DNA of 64,000 nt. Origin: an uncultured Fodinibius sp. (GTDB lineage Bacteria > Bacteroidota > Rhodothermia > Balneolales > Balneolaceae). The number at the start of each line of letters is the position of its first letter. Within the stretch, counting starts at the first letter, position 1. The stretch spans positions 1-64,000 of the forward strand of contig CAJXOG010000007.1 in NCBI GenBank assembly GCA_913057775.1, given 5' to 3'. The notes under the pieces were generated by a model. That model saw only the letters and a list, made by a program, of their open reading frames with translations. It was not told the DNA's origin and ran no database searches. Shown piece by piece: positions 1 through 8,022 of this stretch. The position numbers and the translations under genes were made by a program.

Positions 1-35
1 CAGAATAAAAATTTTAATAAACAGTAAAGACCATT

Positions 36-260
36 ATGGCTATAAATGTTAAACTGGATACCAGCGGACGACGCGGTAAAACGGTTACCATGATCACCAA
101 TATTCAACATAATCCACAGGTTATTGAGAAGCTTGAAAAACAGCTTAAGCAAAAATGTGGAGCTGGCGGAACCAGTTATGCTAAAACAATTGAAATCCAG
201 GGTGATCATTTGGATAAAGTGCGCACCTTTTTACAGGATGAGGGATATAATGTGAAGTAG
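36..260 (+). CDS. SUI1/eIF1-like translation factor (YciH-type)
   Basis: 74 aa ORF; 'GRRGKTVTMITNIQHNPQVIEKLEKQLKQKCGAGGTS...IEIQGDHLDKVRTFLQDEGY' matches the SUI1/YciH pattern. Confidence 0.85.
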   Translation: MAINVKLDTSGRRGKTVTMITNIQHNPQVIEKLEKQLKQKCGAGGTSYAKTIEIQGDHLDKVRTFLQDEGYNVK

Positions 261-306
261 ATTGGCAGTTGAATAAATCAAATTCTTAAACCGTTAATCC
301 AGTATT

Positions 307-486
307 ATGAGCCTCAATATTTCAGAAGAAGAATACCAAGATATTTTAGAGCAAATTAAGGATGATGACAGTCTGGTAGGCATTGATGCCGGTAAAACCC
401 ATGTACTAATCCTCCAAAAGCTGCTACAGATTGAACGACGTCTCGAAGCTTTAGAAATGACTTTCTTTGAAGAAGAGGAAGAGTAA
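307..486 (+). CDS. small acidic hypothetical protein (59 aa), below the ORF-track cutoff
   Basis: Manual translation: MSLNISEEEYQDILEQIKDDDSLVGIDAGKTHVLILQKLLQIERRLEALEMTFFEEEEE*; ATG at 307, TAA at 484-486; 46 bp after the SUI1 gene on the same strand. Confidence 0.55.
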   Translation: MSLNISEEEYQDILEQIKDDDSLVGIDAGKTHVLILQKLLQIERRLEALEMTFFEEEEE

Positions 487-488
487 CT

Positions 489-1406
489 TTAATCCTTATC
501 CAACAGGCTTTTTAGTAGTCCTATGTGTTCCTCTTTTTCTTTATAGATGAGCACCGGTACTCCAAAATGATACTCTGCGAGGCTATCGGCCAGCTCATCA
601 GTAAGTAAAGCAGCCGCTGACGTTTTGCTTTTTGCGCCGACCATAATCAAATCTGCCCGTGTTCGCAGGGTTAAATCATAGATCTGGTCGGCATCTTTCC
701 CATCCTCATTGACTGTAAAAACACAGTTGGGAATATCCGTTAAATCATACTTCTTCTTAAACTTCTCGAATTTTTTATTCAGATGATCATTCATGCGCTC
801 GGAGTATTTATCCGAAGGGATATAAGGGAAGAATTGTGCCGGATAATTATAGACATGCTGTACATGAAATTCCGCACCTACCGATTCCGACATTTTTTGG
901 GTCTTCTTCAGTGCCCTCGCAGAAGCTTTTGAAAAAGTTATGGGTACATGAATATTTTCAAGTTTATACTGGGAGTTTTCGGCTATAAAAAGCAGCGAGC
1001 AGTGAGCGTATTTCGTAATTTTTCGCGCCAAAACGCCCTCTCCTTCATATCCTGTTTTTTTGCCTAATACCAACAGATCCGGATCAAGCTCATTTAAACC
1101 AGATAATAATGTTTCTGTGGTACTTCCCTCCCTAATTATAATATTGACATCTGGGCCGTCCGCCTCAAAATGCTTATCCACTTTCTTCTGAAGTTCTCCG
1201 CGGATAATACTTTCGAGTGATTTCGAAGACTCAATTTCAGGAAACAGCTCACTAAGCTCTTCCGAAATCTCTTCATCCTCAATAACATGAATAAACGTAA
1301 GATGTTTAGGTTCATCAATACCGGATAGAAAATCCAAGTATCCCAATACCAGGTCATCCATATTCGTTAGGTCGAGGCCAACCATCCAATGATTAAAACT
1401 ATTCAT
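489..1406 (-). CDS. tandem universal stress protein (UspA family)
   Basis: 305 aa with two Usp-like halves ('DLLVLGKKTG', 'ADLIMVGAKSKT...GVPVLIYKEKEE'). Confidence 0.85.
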   Translation of the reverse strand: MNSFNHWMVGLDLTNMDDLVLGYLDFLSGIDEPKHLTFIHVIEDEEISEELSELFPEIESSKSLESIIRGELQKKVDKHFEADGPDVNIIIREGSTTETLLSGLNELDPDLLVLGKKTGYEGEGVLARKITKYAHCSLLFIAENSQYKLENIHVPITFSKASARALKKTQKMSESVGAEFHVQHVYNYPAQFFPYIPSDKYSERMNDHLNKKFEKFKKKYDLTDIPNCVFTVNEDGKDADQIYDLTLRTRADLIMVGAKSKTSAAALLTDELADSLAEYHFGVPVLIYKEKEEHIGLLKSLLDKD

Positions 1407-1428
1407 AACCGGACACCTTTATACTATT

Positions 1429-3063
1429 TTATTCAGAAGTTTCTTCTTTTTGCTTGCGAATCAGTTTGGAGACCAACTCTTTATATGAGTTGCGCTCTTT
1501 TTTCTCCTTATGCTCAACTTTTCGCTGATATTCCTCGCTTAATCCCTTATATAAGCTGTAACACATCAACAGTAAGATAAACAGAAACGGAAGGCCTGTT
1601 GTAATCGAAGCCGTTTGTAAGGCATTCAGCCCTCCTCCAATAAGCAACACGGCTGCTACCGCTCCCTCAGTCTGTGCCCAAAATATGCGCTGACCAACGG
1701 GCGCATCCAGCTTACCGCCGCTTGTTAAGCTGTCAATAACCAGCGATCCCGAGTCTGATGACGTTACGAAAAAGCTCATTACCAAAATGATCGCAATAAT
1801 GGAAGTTATAAATCCTAATGGAAATTGCTCGAGCAATACAAAAAGTGCGGTTGCTACATTCTCTTCAACTGCAGTACCTATATTGCCAATACCCTGCATC
1901 TCCAGATTAATGGCCGTTCCACCGAATGCCGCAAGCCATAAGAAGGTAACAATGCTCGGGGCAATCAGTACTCCCAGCACAAACTCTTTTACTGTTCTTC
2001 CTTTGGATATTCGGGCGATAAACATGCCTACATAGGGTGACCAGGAAACCCACCACGCCCAATAGAAAACAGTCCAGCCGTTTTGCCACGTTGATCCCTC
2101 ATAAGATTCAGTCCAAAAACTGTAGCTGAGAATATTATTGGCGTAATGACCGATATTTTGTACAAAGGAATCCATAATATAGATGGTGGGACCTACAATC
2201 ATCATAAAAACCAAAAACAATACTGCAATGCGAATATTCAGCTCGCTGAGTACGCGTACTCCCTTATCAATTCCCAAAATGACGGAAAGCGTAGCTATCA
2301 TTGTAATCCCAATAATTAATCCAACCTGCAACCAGACTGTATCGGGGAAGGCAAAAAGGTGATTCAAGCCGGCACTCACCTGTTTTACACCAAGTCCGAG
2401 CGAGGTAGCCAAACCAAAGAGCGTAGCCAGTACGGCCAGGGTATCAATGATATCGCCGATCCAACCTTCAATTCGATCTCCCAGAACGGGATAAAAAACC
2501 GATCGAAATGAGAGCGGCAATCCCCGATTAAAAGCAAAAAAGGCTAATGAAAGAGCTACGATAGCATAGATGCCCCAGGCATGAAAACCCCAGTGCAAAT
2601 AGGTCAGGCTCATTGCCTGCCGTGCCGCTTCCACGGTTTCTCCCTCTGCCATAGGCGGACTTAAGAAATGATAAATGGGCTCGGCCACACTCCAGAACAT
2701 GATCCCAATTCCCATTCCGGCGCTAAAGAGCATGGCAAACCATGCCATCGTGCTAAATTCCGGTTTGGCATCAGCTCCACCTATGCGAATATCACCAAAA
2801 CGACTAAAAGCTATAGCAAGAGAAAAAATCAAAAAAGCATTTACAGAGAGGATAAAGAGCCATCCCATGTTGTTTGAAATATAACTCTGGACAGCCTCAA
2901 ATATCGTTTGGGCCTGCTCTCCCATCACCAGTGTCGTCGTAATCATTGTGAGAATAAGAATAACTGAGGGCCAGAAAACAGGCTTATGGATGTTGAAATA
3001 TTTTTTTATCCCCTGCGGTTCGGGTTGCTCTTCGGTCTCTTGTGATCGTAAGCTCATTAACAA
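1429..3063 (-). CDS. BCCT family betaine/carnitine/choline transporter
   Basis: 544 aa polytopic; 'FSAGMGIGIMFWSVAEP', 'FYWAWWVSWSPYVGMFIARISKGRTVKEF', 'FFVTSSDSGSLV' are BCCT signatures. Confidence 0.95.
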   Translation of the reverse strand: MLMSLRSQETEEQPEPQGIKKYFNIHKPVFWPSVILILTMITTTLVMGEQAQTIFEAVQSYISNNMGWLFILSVNAFLIFSLAIAFSRFGDIRIGGADAKPEFSTMAWFAMLFSAGMGIGIMFWSVAEPIYHFLSPPMAEGETVEAARQAMSLTYLHWGFHAWGIYAIVALSLAFFAFNRGLPLSFRSVFYPVLGDRIEGWIGDIIDTLAVLATLFGLATSLGLGVKQVSAGLNHLFAFPDTVWLQVGLIIGITMIATLSVILGIDKGVRVLSELNIRIAVLFLVFMMIVGPTIYIMDSFVQNIGHYANNILSYSFWTESYEGSTWQNGWTVFYWAWWVSWSPYVGMFIARISKGRTVKEFVLGVLIAPSIVTFLWLAAFGGTAINLEMQGIGNIGTAVEENVATALFVLLEQFPLGFITSIIAIILVMSFFVTSSDSGSLVIDSLTSGGKLDAPVGQRIFWAQTEGAVAAVLLIGGGLNALQTASITTGLPFLFILLLMCYSLYKGLSEEYQRKVEHKEKKERNSYKELVSKLIRKQKEETSE

Positions 3064-3173
3064 TACTTTTAATTAAGCATTATCAAATCCAAAAAAGCGG
3101 GACTACTCTATTAAATCTGAATAAAAGATAAAACGTTCAGTGTTAAACAAACCAATTAGCTGACGACTACCAA

Positions 3174-3206
3174 TAAAAAAGGGATATGGAACAAACCATA
3201 TCCCTA
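3174..3206 (-). terminator. Rho-independent terminator for the 3228-3722 gene
   Basis: agggatatgg-aacaaa-ccatatccct perfect 10-bp stem; T-tract when read on the minus strand. Confidence 0.8.
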
Positions 3207-3227
3207 AAGAATAGAACAGAACCTTAA

Positions 3228-3722
3228 TTACAGATTTACTTTGCTTTCCCGTTTGGGATCTAAATCGTAAAGCGATGATACCGTTGCCTGCACAGTTTTA
3301 TACCAGTCGTTGCCGTACTTGTCATTAATCTCATAAAAGTCAGAAAAGTCGGGCTTGCGAACCTTCATCTTCCACTCCTGGTTTTTGGCTTTGTATACCG
3401 GATCAACATGCAAGAGCTGATGGAATACCACCATCTCGCGAGTCTTCTGATCAAGCATATCCCACATTTCACCGGAAATTTCGATGAGGTAGTTATGTCC
3501 GGAGTAATACTCTACTTCACGGGACGCTTTTTTACACTTGGCGGCTTTGTATTTCGAAAGATTTGGATACACCAAAAAGTAGCCGATTGAAGCAGGACCA
3601 AAATCAAGGCTTTCTCGCTCTATTACCGTTTCTGCAATTTTCGCTATCTCAGGAGATTCCATTAGTTGTTTGTTGCTGTGGGCAACAGTATCTCCGGGTT
3701 TCAAAAAATCATTGTCTTTCAT
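3228..3722 (-). CDS. putative phage-type metallopeptidase-like protein with HQxxH in place of HExxH
   Basis: 164 aa; 'EISGEMWDMLDQKTREMVVFHQLLHVD...KPDFSDFYEINDKYG' resembles the putative metallopeptidase (Phage_metallopep) layout. Confidence 0.6.
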   Translation of the reverse strand: MKDNDFLKPGDTVAHSNKQLMESPEIAKIAETVIERESLDFGPASIGYFLVYPNLSKYKAAKCKKASREVEYYSGHNYLIEISGEMWDMLDQKTREMVVFHQLLHVDPVYKAKNQEWKMKVRKPDFSDFYEINDKYGNDWYKTVQATVSSLYDLDPKRESKVNL

Positions 3723-3800
3723 GGACGCACATCTTCTATTTAAAATTCAGAATTTCGTGGTGACCAAAGGTATGATTCTAAGGGATTCTTTTCATCCATT

Positions 3801-4244
3801 TTAAGACATAATTCGTCGCAGATAATTAATCTGTCCTAGATGATAATTAAGGTGTCCATATAAGTGGATCAAAAAGCCTCTTGTTGTTGCTTCAAAAGGA
3901 ACTTCCATCGGGTAGTCAGCATCAATTTCTCCATCCTCAAGGTCATCATGAATTTTAGTCAACATACGCTTTAAATCTTGTATATCTGAGATAAGATCTT
4001 CTTTTGGGATAGGTTCATTCTTAAATTCACGTTCTCTATCCCTTTCAAATCCCGTATCTCCAAGACCTTCACCAACAAAGTGATTTATATTACCAATCAA
4101 ATGTTGTGTCAACACGCCAATGCTGTTGGTTATCCCTTCGGGTACTTCCCAAAGCATTTCTTCAGACGTCTCCTCAATATTTTCAATGAGACGATTTAAA
4201 TCACGCTGAAAGAGAACATTAAGATCTTGTTGGAACGAACTCAT
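3801..4244 (-). CDS. DinB superfamily protein
   Basis: 147 aa helical; 'LTQHLIGNINHFVG' and 'HLYGHLNYHLGQINYLRRI' conserved His positions of DinB-like proteins. Confidence 0.75.
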   Translation of the reverse strand: MSSFQQDLNVLFQRDLNRLIENIEETSEEMLWEVPEGITNSIGVLTQHLIGNINHFVGEGLGDTGFERDREREFKNEPIPKEDLISDIQDLKRMLTKIHDDLEDGEIDADYPMEVPFEATTRGFLIHLYGHLNYHLGQINYLRRIMS

Positions 4245-4271
4245 AGTTTCGGAATGCTTTTGTTTTAAAGT

Positions 4272-5096
4272 TTAGTCCTCCAATTGACAATTGGGACAAA
4301 AATAGGTTTTTCGCCCACCATTTTTCTCCTCCTCTATTATTGATCCGCATTTATGGCATCGATCATCCGTTCGCTTATAGACAAAGTGCCGATAATCGCT
4401 TCGCGGAGCATTCTCACGTTTAAGGGCTTCAACAATTTCAGGATCATTGGTTATTCCCTCCGTTTCGTACGACCGCGTGGTAAGCTTAAACGTTGCCTCG
4501 GCAAGTGCTTCCTTTTGTTCTTCTGTATATGCCCGTAATTTATTTCGGGGATTCACTTTGGCATAAAACATGATTTCACTTCGCAGATAATTGCCAATTC
4601 CACTCACAAATCCCTGATCCAGCAGTAACGTCGTCAGCTTTCTATTTTTGAATTCATCGGACTGATACTGCCTCAAAACGTCCTCATATGTAGTATTGGG
4701 ATGCAGCACATCGGGACCCAGTTTCTTAATATACGAATGCTGGTCTACCTCTTCCCTGTCCAACACCTCAATGTCGGATGCCGAATAAAGATAGGCCGAC
4801 TTTTCACCGTTGTGGATAGCTACGCGCAACGATCGATTGGTATCGGGCTGCTCACCGGAATCGCTCACCATCCATTTTCCATACAACTGGTTGTGGCTGT
4901 ACATAACTTTATTGTTATCGAAGAAAGTAAGCAAAGCTTTACCCCGAGCCTCCACATTTTCAACAGATTTTCCTTTAAGCTTTGCTTCGTAATCCTTTAA
5001 TTCATCAAAGGCAAAATAAAGATCTTCTATGGGTCGATTTTTAAGGGCATTTGTTAACGAATCAGCAGTTCTCCAAATTTCAGGTCCTTCTGGCAT
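4272..5096 (-). CDS. nei: endonuclease VIII / Fpg-Nei family DNA glycosylase
   Basis: N-terminal MPEGPEI, 'DQGFVSGIGNYLRSEIMF', C-terminal zinc finger CHKCG...CPNCQ. Confidence 0.9.
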   Translation of the reverse strand: MPEGPEIWRTADSLTNALKNRPIEDLYFAFDELKDYEAKLKGKSVENVEARGKALLTFFDNNKVMYSHNQLYGKWMVSDSGEQPDTNRSLRVAIHNGEKSAYLYSASDIEVLDREEVDQHSYIKKLGPDVLHPNTTYEDVLRQYQSDEFKNRKLTTLLLDQGFVSGIGNYLRSEIMFYAKVNPRNKLRAYTEEQKEALAEATFKLTTRSYETEGITNDPEIVEALKRENAPRSDYRHFVYKRTDDRCHKCGSIIEEEKNGGRKTYFCPNCQLED

Positions 5097-5165
5097 AAAG
5101 AGTATTTTTATCTGTTTAAATTTTCATTGATCTTACAACATTAAGCTTCAAATCGTTCGCATACT

Positions 5166-5570
5166 ATGGTCAGAACCATGATCGCCATCGCGGCAGGATA
5201 TTTCTCCATTGCTGCGCTTAACAGCTTCATTCATGTTATTACCTCTATCTATTTCAGGGCAGATATAACGCTCACTGGCATCAGTCATTTGCCGTCCAAT
5301 TCATGGATCATCGGTATAACATTCTTGCAATTTGCATTCGGACTGTTTGGAGGATTACTTGCCACCACCGTCGCAAAAAATGCCTCGAAAGTAATCCTGG
5401 GATTTATTTTAACAATGGTAGCAGTATCACTGATTAACTACTCCGTAATGGCCGAGAATGAACCCCTCTGGTATCTAATCACAGCACCTTCACTAACCAT
5501 TGGCGGCATATATATGGGATACCGACTCCAAACGCAAGAATCAAATACAACGGGCAATGAAGAAAAGTAA
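5166..5570 (+). CDS. small integral membrane protein, unknown function
   Basis: 134 aa with four hydrophobic segments; overlaps the start of the next CDS by 14 nt. Confidence 0.65.
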   Translation: MVRTMIAIAAGYFSIAALNSFIHVITSIYFRADITLTGISHLPSNSWIIGITFLQFAFGLFGGLLATTVAKNASKVILGFILTMVAVSLINYSVMAENEPLWYLITAPSLTIGGIYMGYRLQTQESNTTGNEEK

Positions 5571-6774
5571 ACTTATTTTTGTATTAGTGCTCGCAGTAGT
5601 TTTAATGGGATGTAAGACAAGCCCGGAAACCTCCATGGAGTTTTCAAATCCAGCATCACAAAACAGTGTTTATCCCAATCTGTATAGTACCGGTGAACAA
5701 CTATACATGAGCTGGATAACGAAAAATGACAAGGAAACGGAAATCCATTCCCTCAATTACGCATCGTATTCCAATGACACTTGGTCCTCTACAAAAACCG
5801 TCGCCACTGATTCAACCTGGTTTGTAAACTGGGCCGATTTTCCTTCCATCATTGCCGATAAAAATGGACCTCTCGCAGCACATTGGTTAAATAAAAAGCC
5901 GGGCGGACCCTATGCTTATGATGTGAACATTTCAACGATTAACAAGTCAGGAAACTGGAGTCAAGCTTTGGTGCCCCATAACGACGAAACGCCCACCGAA
6001 CACGGATTCGTATCAATGATTCCTTGGGATAATGAGACATTTTTGGCCGTTTGGCTTGATGGACGTCGAACGGATGGACGTTCTGATGAAGACTATTATA
6101 AACTCGACTATGCAATGACATTGCGCGGAGCGATAATCAGCAGAGAGGGAGCGATAAAGCAGCGGTTTCTAATAGACGAAGCGGTTTGCGACTGTTGCCC
6201 AACTTCTCTTGTAAAAACATCCGGCGGAGCTGTGGTAGCCTATCGGGATCGTACCGATAATGAAATCCGTGATATTTACACCAGTCGATATAACGGGGAG
6301 AAATGGAGTAATCCCGAAGCTATTTATCAGGATGGGTGGAAGATAGGTGCTTGTCCGGTAAACGGGCCAAAACTGGCGGCGCACGATTCATTAGTATCGA
6401 TTGCTTGGCATACCGGCGCACATGATAATCCAACTGCTAAGTATGCTTATTCTGTGGATAACGGAACCACATTCAGCAAGCCGGTCACACTTAACGACAG
6501 TACTTCGTTGGGCCGCGTTGATGCCGAAATATACAAGGGCATTTCATACTTGTCGTGGATAGAAAAAGGAAATAACCAAGCGATGTTAAAGATGGCTTCA
6601 TTTGATGGGGATAAACGAATTAATCAATCTAAAACTGTTGCAACGCTCAATGAATCCCGAAAAACAGGGTTCCCACAAATGGAGGCTATTAACGGACAAT
6701 TAATTTTTGCGTGGACACAACCTGATAGTACAGGAACAAAGGTAATCACAAAGAAAATACCCCTTAATCCTTAG
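5557..6774 (+). CDS. secreted lipoprotein, sialidase/BNR-like beta-propeller with conserved CxCC and CPVNGP motifs
   Basis: Preferred start is ATG 5557 (MKKSKLIFVLVLAVVLMGCKTS lipobox) rather than 5500; 'AVCDCCPTSLV', 'GACPVNGPKLAA', repeated W/D-rich blades. Confidence 0.75.
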   Translation: MKKSKLIFVLVLAVVLMGCKTSPETSMEFSNPASQNSVYPNLYSTGEQLYMSWITKNDKETEIHSLNYASYSNDTWSSTKTVATDSTWFVNWADFPSIIADKNGPLAAHWLNKKPGGPYAYDVNISTINKSGNWSQALVPHNDETPTEHGFVSMIPWDNETFLAVWLDGRRTDGRSDEDYYKLDYAMTLRGAIISREGAIKQRFLIDEAVCDCCPTSLVKTSGGAVVAYRDRTDNEIRDIYTSRYNGEKWSNPEAIYQDGWKIGACPVNGPKLAAHDSLVSIAWHTGAHDNPTAKYAYSVDNGTTFSKPVTLNDSTSLGRVDAEIYKGISYLSWIEKGNNQAMLKMASFDGDKRINQSKTVATLNESRKTGFPQMEAINGQLIFAWTQPDSTGTKVITKKIPLNP

Positions 6775-7529
6775 GACAAGTTATCAATTTTTTCCGGCTC
6801 TTGATTTCGCCACTCTGATAACTGATCCAATATATCCTGCCTAACCTGTTTAGTAAGCTTCCGAATGTCAGACTTGTCCATCCCCTTTGTTGATATCGGA
6901 TCAAGAATCTTCAGTTTAATGTGTTTAGCCACCCCGAATTTCCAGCTGCGTTTGGGCAGCGTATTTTGAGTTCCATCGATAACCATCGGTAAAATGGGTA
7001 TTTTTTCTCGGATGGCAAGATCAAAAGCGCCGGCCTTAAAGCGATTTAATTTACCATTTCGCGATCGGGTTCCTTCCGGGAAAAACATCACAGAACAGTT
7101 GTTATCAAGATAATACCTTGCTTGTTGAAAAGTCTGTTCCCTGCGGTCAGGAGCCTTTCGATCTACTTCAATATCCCCTGCCAGTTTCATCATCCATCCC
7201 ATTACCGGCGTATTAAAGAGTTCTTTTTTAGCCACCCATTTCATCTCCCATGGGAGATTCGAAATCAAGGGAATATCGGCCTGAGACAAGTGGTTGCAGA
7301 CCATGACATAAGGCCTTCGATCATCGATCTTTTCATTTCCTGTGATAGTGATTTGCCAGTTGGGATTTATCTTGGAGATATACTTCCCGAGATTGCGAAA
7401 TAGTTTTCCTGTGCGGTACCGAGCCGGATCGCGGTCAAAAAGGCGAACAATCACCAGCATGGGCAACCATATCAGAACGAGTATTACGATCCCTATCCAA
7501 ATTGCAAGTGATTTAACAGTCGATGACAT
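6771..7529 (-). CDS. plsC: 1-acyl-sn-glycerol-3-phosphate acyltransferase
   Basis: HLSQAD (HX4D) and FFPEGTRSRNGKL motifs. Confidence 0.9.
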   Translation of the reverse strand: MSSTVKSLAIWIGIVILVLIWLPMLVIVRLFDRDPARYRTGKLFRNLGKYISKINPNWQITITGNEKIDDRRPYVMVCNHLSQADIPLISNLPWEMKWVAKKELFNTPVMGWMMKLAGDIEVDRKAPDRREQTFQQARYYLDNNCSVMFFPEGTRSRNGKLNRFKAGAFDLAIREKIPILPMVIDGTQNTLPKRSWKFGVAKHIKLKILDPISTKGMDKSDIRKLTKQVRQDILDQLSEWRNQEPEKIDNLS

Positions 7530-7572
7530 AGAAATTGTTTCTTTCCATAATTACATGACCTTATAGAATATT

Positions 7573-8016
7573 CTATTCTTTAAATGGCTGGCTTTCGAGT
7601 GCTATTCGTTCGGGAATTTTCCATTTCAGCAGAGGATTATCAGTTTTCAACTGGTAGTGACCGGAACTGCCGTCGAGCATATAAATTTCTATCCTTTCAG
7701 CATTTGCAAGCAACGGCAAAGCTACATAAAAATCGATCTCCGGATTGGCATTGTTCCGTGCGGAGAGTTCTATCCGCTCAAAATTAATCTCTTGCAGTAC
7801 ATTACCCTCTTTATCAAAAATATGCAATTGATATCGGCCCTGTTGCTGCGACTTCGCAAAGGAATTTTCTCGCATCTGATAATCAACTACATGCAACCGA
7901 CCATTTCTTTCTCCCAAAGCCAACGACAGCGTTTGGGATGAAGGGTTTTTATCATCTGAACATCCCAAAAGTAACAAAAGGGATACAATCGCAAGGAAAC
8001 GCAGTGGCGGCTTCAT
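7573..8016 (-). CDS. hypothetical lipoprotein
   Basis: 147 aa; signal peptide with lipobox LLLLGCSD. Confidence 0.6.
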   Translation of the reverse strand: MKPPLRFLAIVSLLLLLGCSDDKNPSSQTLSLALGERNGRLHVVDYQMRENSFAKSQQQGRYQLHIFDKEGNVLQEINFERIELSARNNANPEIDFYVALPLLANAERIEIYMLDGSSGHYQLKTDNPLLKWKIPERIALESQPFKE

Positions 8017-8022
8017 ATCTCC

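Noticed and set aside
3228-3722. Prophage remnant suggested by the phage-type metallopeptidase family
   Set aside because: No integrase, capsid, tail, lysis or att-like sequences nearby; neighbours are ordinary chromosomal genes.
6771-6774. Overlapping convergent stop codons of the propeller lipoprotein and plsC genes
   Set aside because: Real (ttag shared), but such 4-nt convergent overlaps are common and not informative.
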